Part shown: positions 8,546 through 16,494 of the stretch, in pieces
How the letters are laid out: every line of letters begins with the position of its first letter
Position numbering within the stretch: position 1 is the stretch's first letter
From: Bradyrhizobium sp. Ash2021
GTDB lineage: Bacteria; Pseudomonadota; Alphaproteobacteria; Rhizobiales; Xanthobacteraceae
Reading direction: 5' to 3'
Length of the DNA: 64,000 nucleotides
Assembly (NCBI RefSeq): GCF_031202265.1
Contig: NZ_CP100604.1
Span: 3,144,501 to 3,208,500 of the forward strand
The notes under the pieces: generated by a model
Databases searched by the model: none
The model's input: the letters and a program-made list of their open reading frames with translations, nothing else
Told to the model about the DNA's origin: nothing
Made by a program: the position numbers and the translations under genes

Positions 8546-9616
8546 TCAATCCAAACCAAGCACGCGCATCGCGTTGCCTCCGGCGAGCTGCGCGATCGTG
8601 CCCTCGTCGATGCCCTGGATGCCCGCGATGTGGCCGATCGGATTGTATTCGGCCATGTCGAAGGGGTAATCGGTGCCCATCAGGATGCGGTCCGGCCCGA
8701 ACAGGTCGAGCAGGTAGGCCAGCTGGTGATAGCTGAACACAACGGTGTCGAGATAAACCTGCCGCAGATAGGTGGTCGGCGGCAGCGGCAGGTCGGCGTG
8801 GCAATCCCGGCGGGCGCCCCAGGCGTGATCGATCCGGCCGGAATAGCCGGGAAGATAGCCGCCGCCGTGTACGGCCATCAGCTTCAGTTCCGGAAAACGC
8901 GCCAGCGTGCCCGAGAAGATCAGGTTGTGGAGCGCCAGCGTGGTGTCCAGCGGATTGCCGAGAACGTTACTGAGATAGAAATGGGTCAGCCGCTCGCCAT
9001 GGGTAAAGCCGTTCGGGTGCATCATGATGAATGCCCCGAGTTGTTCGGCTCTCGCAAAAAACGGCCGGAATTTCGGGTCGGATAATTCCTGGCCGTCGAC
9101 ATTGGTCAGGATCTCGACGCCTTTCAATTTGAGTTCACCCATCACATAGTCGAGCTCGCGTACCGCGAGTTCCGGCTCCTGCAGCGTGACCACGCCGAGG
9201 CCAACGAAGCGGTCCGGCTTGCGCGCGCAATATTCGACGACGCCTTCATTGGCGATCCGGTGGGCTTTCTCGGCAATTTTCGGATCGATCGAATAGTAGC
9301 ACTGGCCTGGCGCAGGGGCCACGACCTGGATATCGATGCCCATCCGGTCGAGGTCGGACAGCCTGCGATCGATCGTGGTCATGACCTCGCCGACATCCTT
9401 TTCCTGCTGCGCGTTAACTTCCCTGGTGGCAGCATCGGCAAAATGCGCGAGCGGGATGCGGCTGACATCGACATGGGGCTGGGCGAGCTTGGCGGCCTGG
9501 GGAACCACGATGTGCGCGTGGATATCGATGGTGACGGACGACGGTCGCCGGGCGAGGCCGTCGGCGTCGTGGATCCGTGCCGCGGTACGGCCATAGCGAT
9601 TTTTCTTCTCGATCAT
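8546..9616 (-). CDS. Amidohydrolase-2 family protein (ACMSD / gamma-resorcylate decarboxylase-like)
   Basis: Metal-dependent TIM-barrel hydrolase or decarboxylase. The metal site is visible: DIHAHIV (H33, H35) after strand 1, MHPNGFTHGER in the middle, MAVHGGGYLPGY, and GTDYPFD with the last-strand Asp. Length is 356 aa, typical for the ACMSD-like branch that decarboxylates or hydrolyses aromatic-derived acids. ATG 9616 is preferred because AAGGA lies 9 bases upstream; ATG 9625 is directly abutted by that same site. It is the last gene of a minus-strand run with a hydroxyacid dehydrogenase and a Liv-type importer, pointing to catabolism of an imported organic acid. The exact substrate is not known. 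Confidence 0.82.
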   Translation of the reverse strand: MIEKKNRYGRTAARIHDADGLARRPSSVTIDIHAHIVVPQAAKLAQPHVDVSRIPLAHFADAATREVNAQQEKDVGEVMTTIDRRLSDLDRMGIDIQVVAPAPGQCYYSIDPKIAEKAHRIANEGVVEYCARKPDRFVGLGVVTLQEPELAVRELDYVMGELKLKGVEILTNVDGQELSDPKFRPFFARAEQLGAFIMMHPNGFTHGERLTHFYLSNVLGNPLDTTLALHNLIFSGTLARFPELKLMAVHGGGYLPGYSGRIDHAWGARRDCHADLPLPPTTYLRQVYLDTVVFSYHQLAYLLDLFGPDRILMGTDYPFDMAEYNPIGHIAGIQGIDEGTIAQLAGGNAMRVLGLD

Positions 9617-9647
9617 GGGATGCATTTCCTTTTTCTTCTGTTGTTCG

Positions 9648-10544
9648 CTAGTTCGATTTGGCGGCGTTTCGCTGCGGCCAGCGGACCGAGACCGTCGTGG
9701 CATCGGCTTTGCCGAGACCGGCCGCTTCGGCTTCCTCGAAGCAGGCCAGCGCACTCGACGCGACCGGAAGCGCTGCATGGATCGAGGCGGCGAATTGCAC
9801 GGCGGTCGCGAGGTCCTTTTTCGCGGCGCTGATGCCGAACGCGGTCTCGCCGCGCGGCTGCCCGCTCAATCCCTTGGCGATGACGGCGCCACGCCCCTTC
9901 ATCGCGGTCGGCGTGCCGGCCGTGTCGGACAGGATATCGATGAGCCGATCGGGAGCCAGCTTGAGCGGCTCGCAGATGGTGAGGGCCTCGCCCAGTGCCT
10001 GCCAGTACACCAATAGCGGCAGGTTGATCGCGAGCTTCATGGTGGCGCCTGAGCCGAGTTCGCCGACATGTTCGATGCGCCGGCACAATTGCTCGAGGAT
10101 CGGCATCGCGTGGCCGACATCGTCGCGCGCCCCGCCGACCAGGCCGAACAGTTTTCCTTCCCTGGCGGGGACGGTGCTTCCGCCGACGGGACATTCCACG
10201 AAGCCGCCACCTTGCTGCGTGACGGCGGTTCCGATCGACTGCATGGTGTCCGGCCGCAGCGTGCTCATGTCGATCAAAAGCCTGCCGGCGAGTTTACCCG
10301 TCAGAATACCCTTTGGTCCGCGATAGACCGCTTCGGTGGCAGCGTCATTCAGCAACATCACGACGATGGCTTCGCAACCCTCCACCAGTTCGGTGGGCGA
10401 CGCGAACAATTTTGCACCCGCATCGGTCAGCGATCTGGTCTTCGCCGTGTCCCGGTTCCAGACCGCAACGTCGTGCCCGACCGCCATCAATCGCTGTGCA
10501 ATCGATGATCCCATTCGTCCCGTTCCGCATACGCCGACTTTCAT
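9648..10544 (-). CDS. NAD(P)-dependent beta-hydroxyacid dehydrogenase (3-hydroxyisobutyrate dehydrogenase family)
   Basis: Rossmann-fold dehydrogenase for a 3-hydroxy acid. GVCGTGRMGSSIA at residues 4-16 is the dinucleotide motif. ECPVGGSTVPAREGKL (about 117-131) is the substrate-binding segment. GATMKLAINL contains the catalytic Lys170 and the following Asn. The 298-aa length is typical. It lies 58 bases after livF and 31 bases before the amidohydrolase gene on the same strand, so it is probably in the same transcript. It may act on a product of that pathway (inference). Confidence 0.88.
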   Translation of the reverse strand: MKVGVCGTGRMGSSIAQRLMAVGHDVAVWNRDTAKTRSLTDAGAKLFASPTELVEGCEAIVVMLLNDAATEAVYRGPKGILTGKLAGRLLIDMSTLRPDTMQSIGTAVTQQGGGFVECPVGGSTVPAREGKLFGLVGGARDDVGHAMPILEQLCRRIEHVGELGSGATMKLAINLPLLVYWQALGEALTICEPLKLAPDRLIDILSDTAGTPTAMKGRGAVIAKGLSGQPRGETAFGISAAKKDLATAVQFAASIHAALPVASSALACFEEAEAAGLGKADATTVSVRWPQRNAAKSN

Positions 10545-10575
10545 GATCGAACCTCCTTTTCAACGGGAATTCTTC

Positions 10576-10625
10576 TTTCAATGCGCATGAAAGATACCGA
10601 TTTCAATGCGCATGAAAGATACCGA
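10576..10625. repeat. 25-bp perfect tandem duplication over the livF stop codon
   Basis: TTTCAATGCGCATGAAAGATACCGA occurs twice without a gap (10576-10600, 10601-10625). The right copy contains the stop and last codons of livF. Each copy holds a CTTTCA...TGAAAG inverted repeat centred on TGCGCA, which could form small hairpins at the transcript end. Confidence 0.9.
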
Positions 10626-11328
10626 GATTTTGTGAAACGATCGCATCGTTGTCCGTCAGCTCCTGGGGCGAGCCATCGAATACACAACGTCCGGTATTGA
10701 GGATCACCGCCTGGTCTGCGACTTCGAGCGCGAGCTTGAGATTTTGCTCGACCAGGACGATGGATTGCCCTTCTTCCTTGAGCCGCCGGATCGTGCGCCC
10801 GACCTCGGCCACGATCAGCGGCGCGAGGCCCTCCGAGGGTTCATCCAGCAGCAGAACGCGGGGATTGCCCATCAGCGCCCGGGCGATCGCCAGCATCTGC
10901 AGTTCGCCGCCGGAAAGCGTGCCGGCGATTTGCTTGTGGCGCTCGCCCAGCCGCGGAAACATGTCGTAAATCCGGTCGACGTCCCATGGCGTCGCAACCT
11001 TGCTGCGGCGTTGCCGCGCCACGACGAGATTTTCCCACACCGTCAAAGAAGGGAAGATGCGCCGGCCCTGCGGCACGAGACCGATGCCCATATGCGAGAT
11101 GCGTTCGGGGCTCAGGCCTTCGATGGCTTCCCCGAACAGCCTGATCTCGCCCCCTCTGGGCTTGAGAAACCCGATGATGGTCGAAATGCAGGTTGTCTTT
11201 CCCGAGCCATTGCGGCCCAGCAATGCCAGCACCTTGCCGGGTTGCAGGGCAAAACTGACCCCATGCAGGATGTGGCCGTCGCCATAGAAAGCCTGCACAT
11301 CCGTCAGGCGAAGCGCATCAGACGCCAA
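10603..11328 (-). CDS. livF: Branched-chain amino acid-type ABC transporter ATPase LivF (locus 1)
   Basis: One of two ATPases of a Liv-type importer. Walker A LLGRNGSGKTT, signature LSGGELQML, Walker B VLLLDEPSEGLAP and the LVEQNLKLAL switch region are complete in 241 aa. The start is TTG 11328, fixed by GAGGTG about 6 bases upstream and an 11-base overlap with the end of livG. A longer frame to 11382 would run antiparallel to family expectation and lacks homology-like sequence. The substrate may be an amide, amino acid or aromatic acid, as Liv systems are broad. Its stop lies in a 25-bp tandem duplication. Confidence 0.9.
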   Translation of the reverse strand: MASDALRLTDVQAFYGDGHILHGVSFALQPGKVLALLGRNGSGKTTCISTIIGFLKPRGGEIRLFGEAIEGLSPERISHMGIGLVPQGRRIFPSLTVWENLVVARQRRSKVATPWDVDRIYDMFPRLGERHKQIAGTLSGGELQMLAIARALMGNPRVLLLDEPSEGLAPLIVAEVGRTIRRLKEEGQSIVLVEQNLKLALEVADQAVILNTGRCVFDGSPQELTDNDAIVSQNLGIFHAH

Positions 11329-12073
11329 GATACACCTCACGCGTTTTGGGGTCCGCGACCACGGCGTCACGCTCGCCATCAACGATGACCCGGCCGTAAT
11401 TCAACAGCGTCACGGTCTCCGCAAGGTCGAGCGCGGTATCCATGTCGTGTTCGATCATGACGACCGCAGTTTCGCGCGGGATCGCCGCGATCAGCGCTTT
11501 CACGGTAGCTCGCTCGGCATTGGACAACCCCGCCAGCGGCTCGTCCAGCAGCAGCACGCGGGGCTTTTGCGCAAGCGCCATCGCCAGTTCGACGCGGCGT
11601 TTTTCGCCGTAAGCAAGGTCGGAAACCAGGCTGTCTGCCAGATGCAGCAGCCCGACCGCATCCAGAATGCGTCGGGCTTCGGTCGAAAGATCGCCGTAAT
11701 AAGATACTGGACGCCACATCTGCCAGCGCGACGGCCGCAGGCCGAGCAGGCCGAGCGTGACATTGTGCTCCAGCGTGTCGCGATCGAACAGCGTGATAAT
11801 CTGGTAGGTGCGCGCCAATCCGAGATGCGCGCGCCGGTAGGGTGTCAGTTGCGTAACGTCGACACCGAACAATCTTATCTGTCCCGCAGTCGACTGCAGG
11901 TCACCGGTGATCTGGTTGAACAGGGTTGTCTTGCCGGCGCCGTTCGGGCCGATGATCAGGCGGCGTTCACCCGGCCGGATCGCGAGCGAGACGTCGTGCG
12001 TGGCAACCAGTCCGCCGAACGATTTTCTGAGATGGCTGATCTCGAGCGCACAGGTCGGTTTCGCGGAATTCAT
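11318..12073 (-). CDS. livG: Branched-chain amino acid-type ABC transporter ATPase LivG (locus 1)
   Basis: Partner ATPase to LivF. GPNGAGKTTLFNQITG (Walker A), YGEKRRVELAMAL (the LivG form of the signature), VLLLDEPLAGL and MIEHDMDTALDLAE are present. GLARTYQI is the LivG-typical Q-loop. Length is 251 aa from ATG 12073, which overlaps the livM stop by four bases (ATGA). The signature is short of the usual LSGG (LAYGEKRR), which is normal for this subfamily. Confidence 0.92.
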   Translation of the reverse strand: MNSAKPTCALEISHLRKSFGGLVATHDVSLAIRPGERRLIIGPNGAGKTTLFNQITGDLQSTAGQIRLFGVDVTQLTPYRRAHLGLARTYQIITLFDRDTLEHNVTLGLLGLRPSRWQMWRPVSYYGDLSTEARRILDAVGLLHLADSLVSDLAYGEKRRVELAMALAQKPRVLLLDEPLAGLSNAERATVKALIAAIPRETAVVMIEHDMDTALDLAETVTLLNYGRVIVDGERDAVVADPKTREVYLGV

Positions 12074-13002
12074 CGCGAGCCCCTGCGCAGGTTCAGCAGC
12101 TTGCTCAAGCCGGGGACGATCCCCGTCGGCATCACCAGAACGATGAACAGGAATACGAGTCCGAGCAGCATATTCCAGCGCTCGACATAGGCCGACGCGT
12201 AATTCTTCAAGAGCAGTACGAGCGCTGCGCCGACCGCCGGGCCGCTCAGCGTCCCCGAGCCCCCGGCGATCACGCCGAGCAGCGCCTCGGCCGAACTCGT
12301 GGTGGATAGCGATGTCGGATGGATGTACTTGTTGTAATAGACATAGAGCAATCCGGACACGCCGCCCCAGAAGCCGGCATAGATGAAGGTGATCCAGCGG
12401 ATCATCCAGGGATTGAAGCCGAGGGCCGCCATCCGTCGCGGCTGGTCGCGAACGCCCTTCAACGACGATCCGAAGGCGGAAGACACGAACGTCGTCATCA
12501 TCAGGAAGGAAACGGACGCCACCGCCAGCGCGAACCAGTAAAACGATGCGGCGCTGTCGAGCGAGAGGCCGAACGGCATTGGCCGGGTCAGGCCGGCAAT
12601 CCCGTTGTCGCCGTTCGTGACGTTGGACATGCGATAGGTAAGTCCCCACAGCACCTGCGACAGCGCGAGCGTGATCATGAGGAAGCCGAGGCCCGACGCG
12701 CGGAGTGCGATGACGCCGAAAACGGCGGCCATCGCGGTCGTGCCGGCGATCGAGACGATCGCAGCGGGTCCGTGCGCGAAGCCATAACGGCTGGTGAGCA
12801 GGGCGGAGATATAGGCGGCTACCCCGAGAAAGGAGGCGTGTCCAAGCGACGTCATCCCGCCAAACCCGACCAGCAGGTTAAGGCTGAGCGCGAAAATGGC
12901 CGCGATCAGGATCTGACTGGCGAGGTTGACGTAGAAGTCGCCCGCGACGGACGGCAGCAGGACAAGCAGGGCTGCGAACAGGACGGCTGCGATCCACTTC
13001 AT
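12070..13002 (-). CDS. livM: Branched-chain amino acid-type ABC permease LivM (locus 1)
   Basis: Inner-membrane permease of 310 aa with about nine hydrophobic segments. It contains the LivM-typical LNLLVGFGGMTSLGHASFLGVAAY block and the cytoplasmic coupling segment SLKGVRDQPRRMAALGFN. ATG 13002 overlaps the livH stop (ATGA), and its own stop overlaps livG, so H-M-G-F are translationally coupled. Confidence 0.92.
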   Translation of the reverse strand: MKWIAAVLFAALLVLLPSVAGDFYVNLASQILIAAIFALSLNLLVGFGGMTSLGHASFLGVAAYISALLTSRYGFAHGPAAIVSIAGTTAMAAVFGVIALRASGLGFLMITLALSQVLWGLTYRMSNVTNGDNGIAGLTRPMPFGLSLDSAASFYWFALAVASVSFLMMTTFVSSAFGSSLKGVRDQPRRMAALGFNPWMIRWITFIYAGFWGGVSGLLYVYYNKYIHPTSLSTTSSAEALLGVIAGGSGTLSGPAVGAALVLLLKNYASAYVERWNMLLGLVFLFIVLVMPTGIVPGLSKLLNLRRGSR

Positions 13003-13865
13003 GCGCCCTGACGCCCCAGCAGGCCCTGGGGCCGGAGTGCGAGCACAAGGATCATCGGCAGGAACAGGATGATATAGGCCAATTCCGGAAACAGCGCGGT
13101 CCCGAACGTGTAGATGAAGCCGACAATGAAGCTGCCGATGAACGCGCCGAGCAGGCTTCCAATTCCGCCGAGGATGACGACAATCAGCGCCAGGGGCAGC
13201 ATGTCGCCGTCGAGCCCGGGATAGGCCGACAGGATCGGACCGCCCAGCACGCCACCGGCGCCGGCGATGCCCGCACCGAGACAAAATACGATCGTGAACA
13301 GGTTCGAGACGGGAATCCCGACCGCGCGTGCCATCTGCGCGTCATCGACGCCGGCGCGGATCATGGCGCCAAGCCGCGTGCGTTCCAGCAGGAGATACAG
13401 CGTGATCGCCGCCGTGATGGCACACCCCACCAGCACCAGGCGATAGGTCGGAAACACGAAGCCAAAAAGCCGCGTCGGCGCCTGCAGATTCCGCGGCGTC
13501 GGTACCGGTATCGAATCGCCGCCCCATAGCGCCAGGCAGGCGTCGGAAATGATGAAGGACATGCCGAGTGTCACCAGCACCTGGCCCAGCGGATTGGCCT
13601 TCAGTCTGGTCAGCACCAGCCGCTCGAACAGCCCGCCGAGCGCGGCAACGGCAACGCCGGCCCAAACCGCCACGGTCCAGATGCTGAGGTCGCTATAGGC
13701 CCGCATCGCGGTTGCGCCGAAATAGGTGCCGAGCATGAAGAACGCGCCATGCGTCAGGTTGGCGAGCCGCATCAAGCCGAAGATGAGCGAGAAGCCCGAC
13801 GCCAGCAGAAACAGCAGACCACCCAGCGAGAGGCTGTTGAGACCCTGGATGATCCAAAATTGCAT
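12999..13865 (-). CDS. livH: Branched-chain amino acid-type ABC permease LivH (locus 1)
   Basis: Second permease, 288 aa. It contains LFLLASGFSLIFGLMRLANLTHGAFFMLGTY near the N-terminus and the coupling-helix region RTRLGAMIRAGVDDAQMARAVGI. These are the standard LivH landmarks, with about eight membrane segments. The start ATG 13865 lies 54 bases after the binding-protein gene stop, so it is part of the same operon. Confidence 0.92.
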   Translation of the reverse strand: MQFWIIQGLNSLSLGGLLFLLASGFSLIFGLMRLANLTHGAFFMLGTYFGATAMRAYSDLSIWTVAVWAGVAVAALGGLFERLVLTRLKANPLGQVLVTLGMSFIISDACLALWGGDSIPVPTPRNLQAPTRLFGFVFPTYRLVLVGCAITAAITLYLLLERTRLGAMIRAGVDDAQMARAVGIPVSNLFTIVFCLGAGIAGAGGVLGGPILSAYPGLDGDMLPLALIVVILGGIGSLLGAFIGSFIVGFIYTFGTALFPELAYIILFLPMILVLALRPQGLLGRQGA

Positions 13866-13919
13866 CGTCTGCCGATCTCGTTCGGAAACCTGCGGCTGGT
13901 CGCTGCTATGGCGGAATGG

Positions 13920-15167
13920 CTAAGGCTCGAGATTTTTTGCCGGCGGATAGTCGCGCGAATAGACCGGGTTCTTCAGGAACGCAGTCTTGTCATAGGTCCA
14001 GAATTGGGTGACGTCGGGATAGGTCTTGATCACGGAATTGACCAGGCGGCCGTCGCTGCGCGTCACCTTGCGGATATAGACGTTGCCGATCACGTTGCCG
14101 AGGTCGTCAAACTTGACGAGGCCGCGCACCGTGTCGGCGTTGCTGCCCCGGATCGCCGCCATCAGGGCCTTCTTGTCCTCGACATTGGCGTTGATGGTTT
14201 TCAGCGCGGCTTCGAGGACCTGGCCGGAGAGGTAGGTGCTGCCGGCGTAATAGCCGGGATCGTATTTGAACTGCTTGCGGAACGCCGGCGCAAACACCTT
14301 GTTGGCCGCATTGTCCAGTTCCGCCGAATACCAGCTGGTGGTCAGGATCCCCAGCGCCTCGTCGCCCATGTTGCGCAGCACGGATTCGTCGAGGGCGGTC
14401 ATTCCTCCGATCACGGCCATTTTGTCTTTCATGCCGTATTCGATGAACTGGCGCAGGAAACGAAATCCGTTGGAGCCGGCGGTGCCCAGGAAAATCGCGT
14501 CCGCGCCTTTCACTTGCGCGACGTAGCTGCCGTAATCGGGCGTCGCCAGCGGCGTGAAGATCTTCTGGATGATCTTGCCGCCATTGTCCTCGAACGCGCG
14601 CTGGAAGCCGGCGCACATTTCATGGCCGTAGGCGAAGTCATCGGCAATGGTGACGATCTTTTTGTATTTCAGTTCCTTGGCGGAGTATTCGGCCAGCGGG
14701 TAGGCGCATTGCGCCGAGGTCGAGGTCAGGCGAACGAACCACGGGCTTGGATGCCGTTGCGTCATGTCTTCAGCGGCGGCGACGCCCAGCGTCGGGACTT
14801 CCTTTTCCGTCAAATAGTCGGCGATCGCGAGCGCCTCAAAGGCCGCGAGCGGTCCGATGACGCAGTGGATACTATTTTTTTCGATCAGTTCCTGCGCCTT
14901 GGTACGCGCAGTCGCGGGAACGCCGGCGGTGTCTGCGACAATCAATTCGACCTTGCGGCCCGCAAGTGTGTTGTCGCGCTCCTTCAGGAACATGGTCAGT
15001 GCGAGTTCCATGTCGATCCCGCCGGACGCGAGCGGGCCGGTCTTGGCTGCCAGCAAGCCGATGCGGATCGGTCCGCTGTTTTGCGCAAATGTCAGTCGAG
15101 GTGCAGCCACACTCGCAATGCCGACGCCGGCCGCGGTGCTGACGAATTGTCGTCGTGATATCGGCAC
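13920..15167 (-). CDS. ABC transporter substrate-binding protein, LivK type, Tat-exported (locus 1)
   Basis: Periplasmic type I binding protein (415 aa) that would feed the LivHMGF complex. The leader SRRQFVSTAAGVGIASVAAP...FAQ is a Tat signal. The mature part starts with GPIRIGLLAAKTGPLASGG and includes TIADDFAYGHEMCAGFQRAF, as in leucine/amide-binding relatives. GTG 15167 is chosen: GGAGGA lies about 6 bases upstream and the Tat motif then falls at residue 4. A longer in-frame stretch to 15329 has no leader-like sequence. The upstream 244-bp gap presumably holds the operon promoter. An 8-bp CTACGTAG palindrome is visible there near 15338, but I assign no function to it. Confidence 0.88.
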   Translation of the reverse strand: MPISRRQFVSTAAGVGIASVAAPRLTFAQNSGPIRIGLLAAKTGPLASGGIDMELALTMFLKERDNTLAGRKVELIVADTAGVPATARTKAQELIEKNSIHCVIGPLAAFEALAIADYLTEKEVPTLGVAAAEDMTQRHPSPWFVRLTSTSAQCAYPLAEYSAKELKYKKIVTIADDFAYGHEMCAGFQRAFEDNGGKIIQKIFTPLATPDYGSYVAQVKGADAIFLGTAGSNGFRFLRQFIEYGMKDKMAVIGGMTALDESVLRNMGDEALGILTTSWYSAELDNAANKVFAPAFRKQFKYDPGYYAGSTYLSGQVLEAALKTINANVEDKKALMAAIRGSNADTVRGLVKFDDLGNVIGNVYIRKVTRSDGRLVNSVIKTYPDVTQFWTYDKTAFLKNPVYSRDYPPAKNLEP

Positions 15168-15411
15168 TTGTCGTCCTCCGGTGATGTTTCCCTGACGCTT
15201 TGTTCTTGTTTCTTGAATTATTGTTCTTGCACAGGCACATCCGCCTTCTGACGGATTGGGCCGCATGGGATCGTCGCCGGAAAAATGTGGCGTCGCCTGA
15301 TTTATCATCCGGAAATAATTAATGATCAAGCGATAACTACGTAGCGCAACGATTGGGAATTGCTGATCGCGAACGTTGCCGTGCTTTGATGCAGCGCAAA
15401 ATCAGCAACGG

Positions 15412-16284
15412 TCAGGTGCCGCTCGCCTTCAACACTTCGAACACGGCGGCCGTATCCTGATCGCCCAATCCCATCACCATCGCCTGGGCGTAGACCGGCT
15501 GCGTCGTCGTGAACAGCGGCGTTTCACAGCCGAGGTCGCTGGCGAATTCGGCGATGATGGCCATGTCCTTCTTCCAGGTCGAGATCCGCATCGTTGCCGG
15601 CTCATAACTGCGTTTTGCCATCATCGGTGCGCGCATCTGAAACATCCGCGAACCGCCCGCGCCGGGCGCGACCATCTCGATCACCTGATCGAGATCGAGC
15701 CCGGCCCGTTCCGCCAGCAGCATCGCTTCCGCCGAGGCGACGTTGTGAATGGCGACAAGATGGTTGGCTACGAATTTCATCCGGCTGCCATTACCGTAAG
15801 CGCCGAGATCGGCACTCTGCTTGGCAAAGTCGGCAAACAGGTCACGGCACCGCGCGATCGCGGCGCTGTCGCCGCTCGCATAGACGACGAGGTCTCGAAC
15901 CGCGGCCTGGGCGCCGGTTCCGCTGAGCGGGCAATCGAGCGCAATATGACCGGCGGGCTCGAGGATGGCCTTGAAATGCAGCTTGTCCGCGATGGTGAGC
16001 GTACTGAGTTCGACGACGATGCGCGCGGGTTGACCACAACCGGCAATTTGTGCGGCAACGGCATTGGCGGCATCGGCGTTGGGCAGGCTCGTCATGATGA
16101 TCGCCGCGCGGGCCGCGACCGAGCCTGCGCCATCGGCGATCGTCACGCCGGAACGCTCAAGCTCGCGCCTGCGCAACGGCTCGGTGTCGAATCCGACGAC
16201 TGCCCAGCCTCGCTCGATGAGATTGCGGGAGATGGCACCGCCCATGATGCCCAGGCCAATGATGCCCACTGTTCGATCTGTCAC
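15412..16284 (-). CDS. NAD(P)-dependent beta-hydroxyacid dehydrogenase, second copy (HIBADH family)
   Basis: A 290-aa relative of the dehydrogenase at 9648. It has GIIGLGIMGGAISR (NAD motif, residues 7-20), the DCPLSGTGAQA substrate segment and GSRMKFVANHLV with catalytic Lys170 and Asn174. GTG 16284 is chosen because GGAGG lies 8 bases upstream; the frame runs open further but has no leader or homology-like sequence. It precedes the Liv operon on the same strand, so two different hydroxyacid dehydrogenases flank one importer. That suggests successive or alternative oxidation steps in the same pathway (inference). Confidence 0.88.
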   Translation of the reverse strand: MTDRTVGIIGLGIMGGAISRNLIERGWAVVGFDTEPLRRRELERSGVTIADGAGSVAARAAIIMTSLPNADAANAVAAQIAGCGQPARIVVELSTLTIADKLHFKAILEPAGHIALDCPLSGTGAQAAVRDLVVYASGDSAAIARCRDLFADFAKQSADLGAYGNGSRMKFVANHLVAIHNVASAEAMLLAERAGLDLDQVIEMVAPGAGGSRMFQMRAPMMAKRSYEPATMRISTWKKDMAIIAEFASDLGCETPLFTTTQPVYAQAMVMGLGDQDTAAVFEVLKASGT

Positions 16285-16494
16285 GTGACCTCCGACCTGC
16301 TGTTTCCCTGGGATGTGGCACCGTGTCGCAACGGGAGTTGGTCCAGCGATAAGGAGGATGCCTCCTTGAGTCAATTTTGGCGGTCGATGGCTCGATACGT
16401 CGACTTTCTGCTACTTCCCGCCGGCCGCACCATCGACTAAGCTTGACCGCAACAAGAATAAAGAAAGCCGCTCGCAGGCTGAGGGGAAAGCGCT

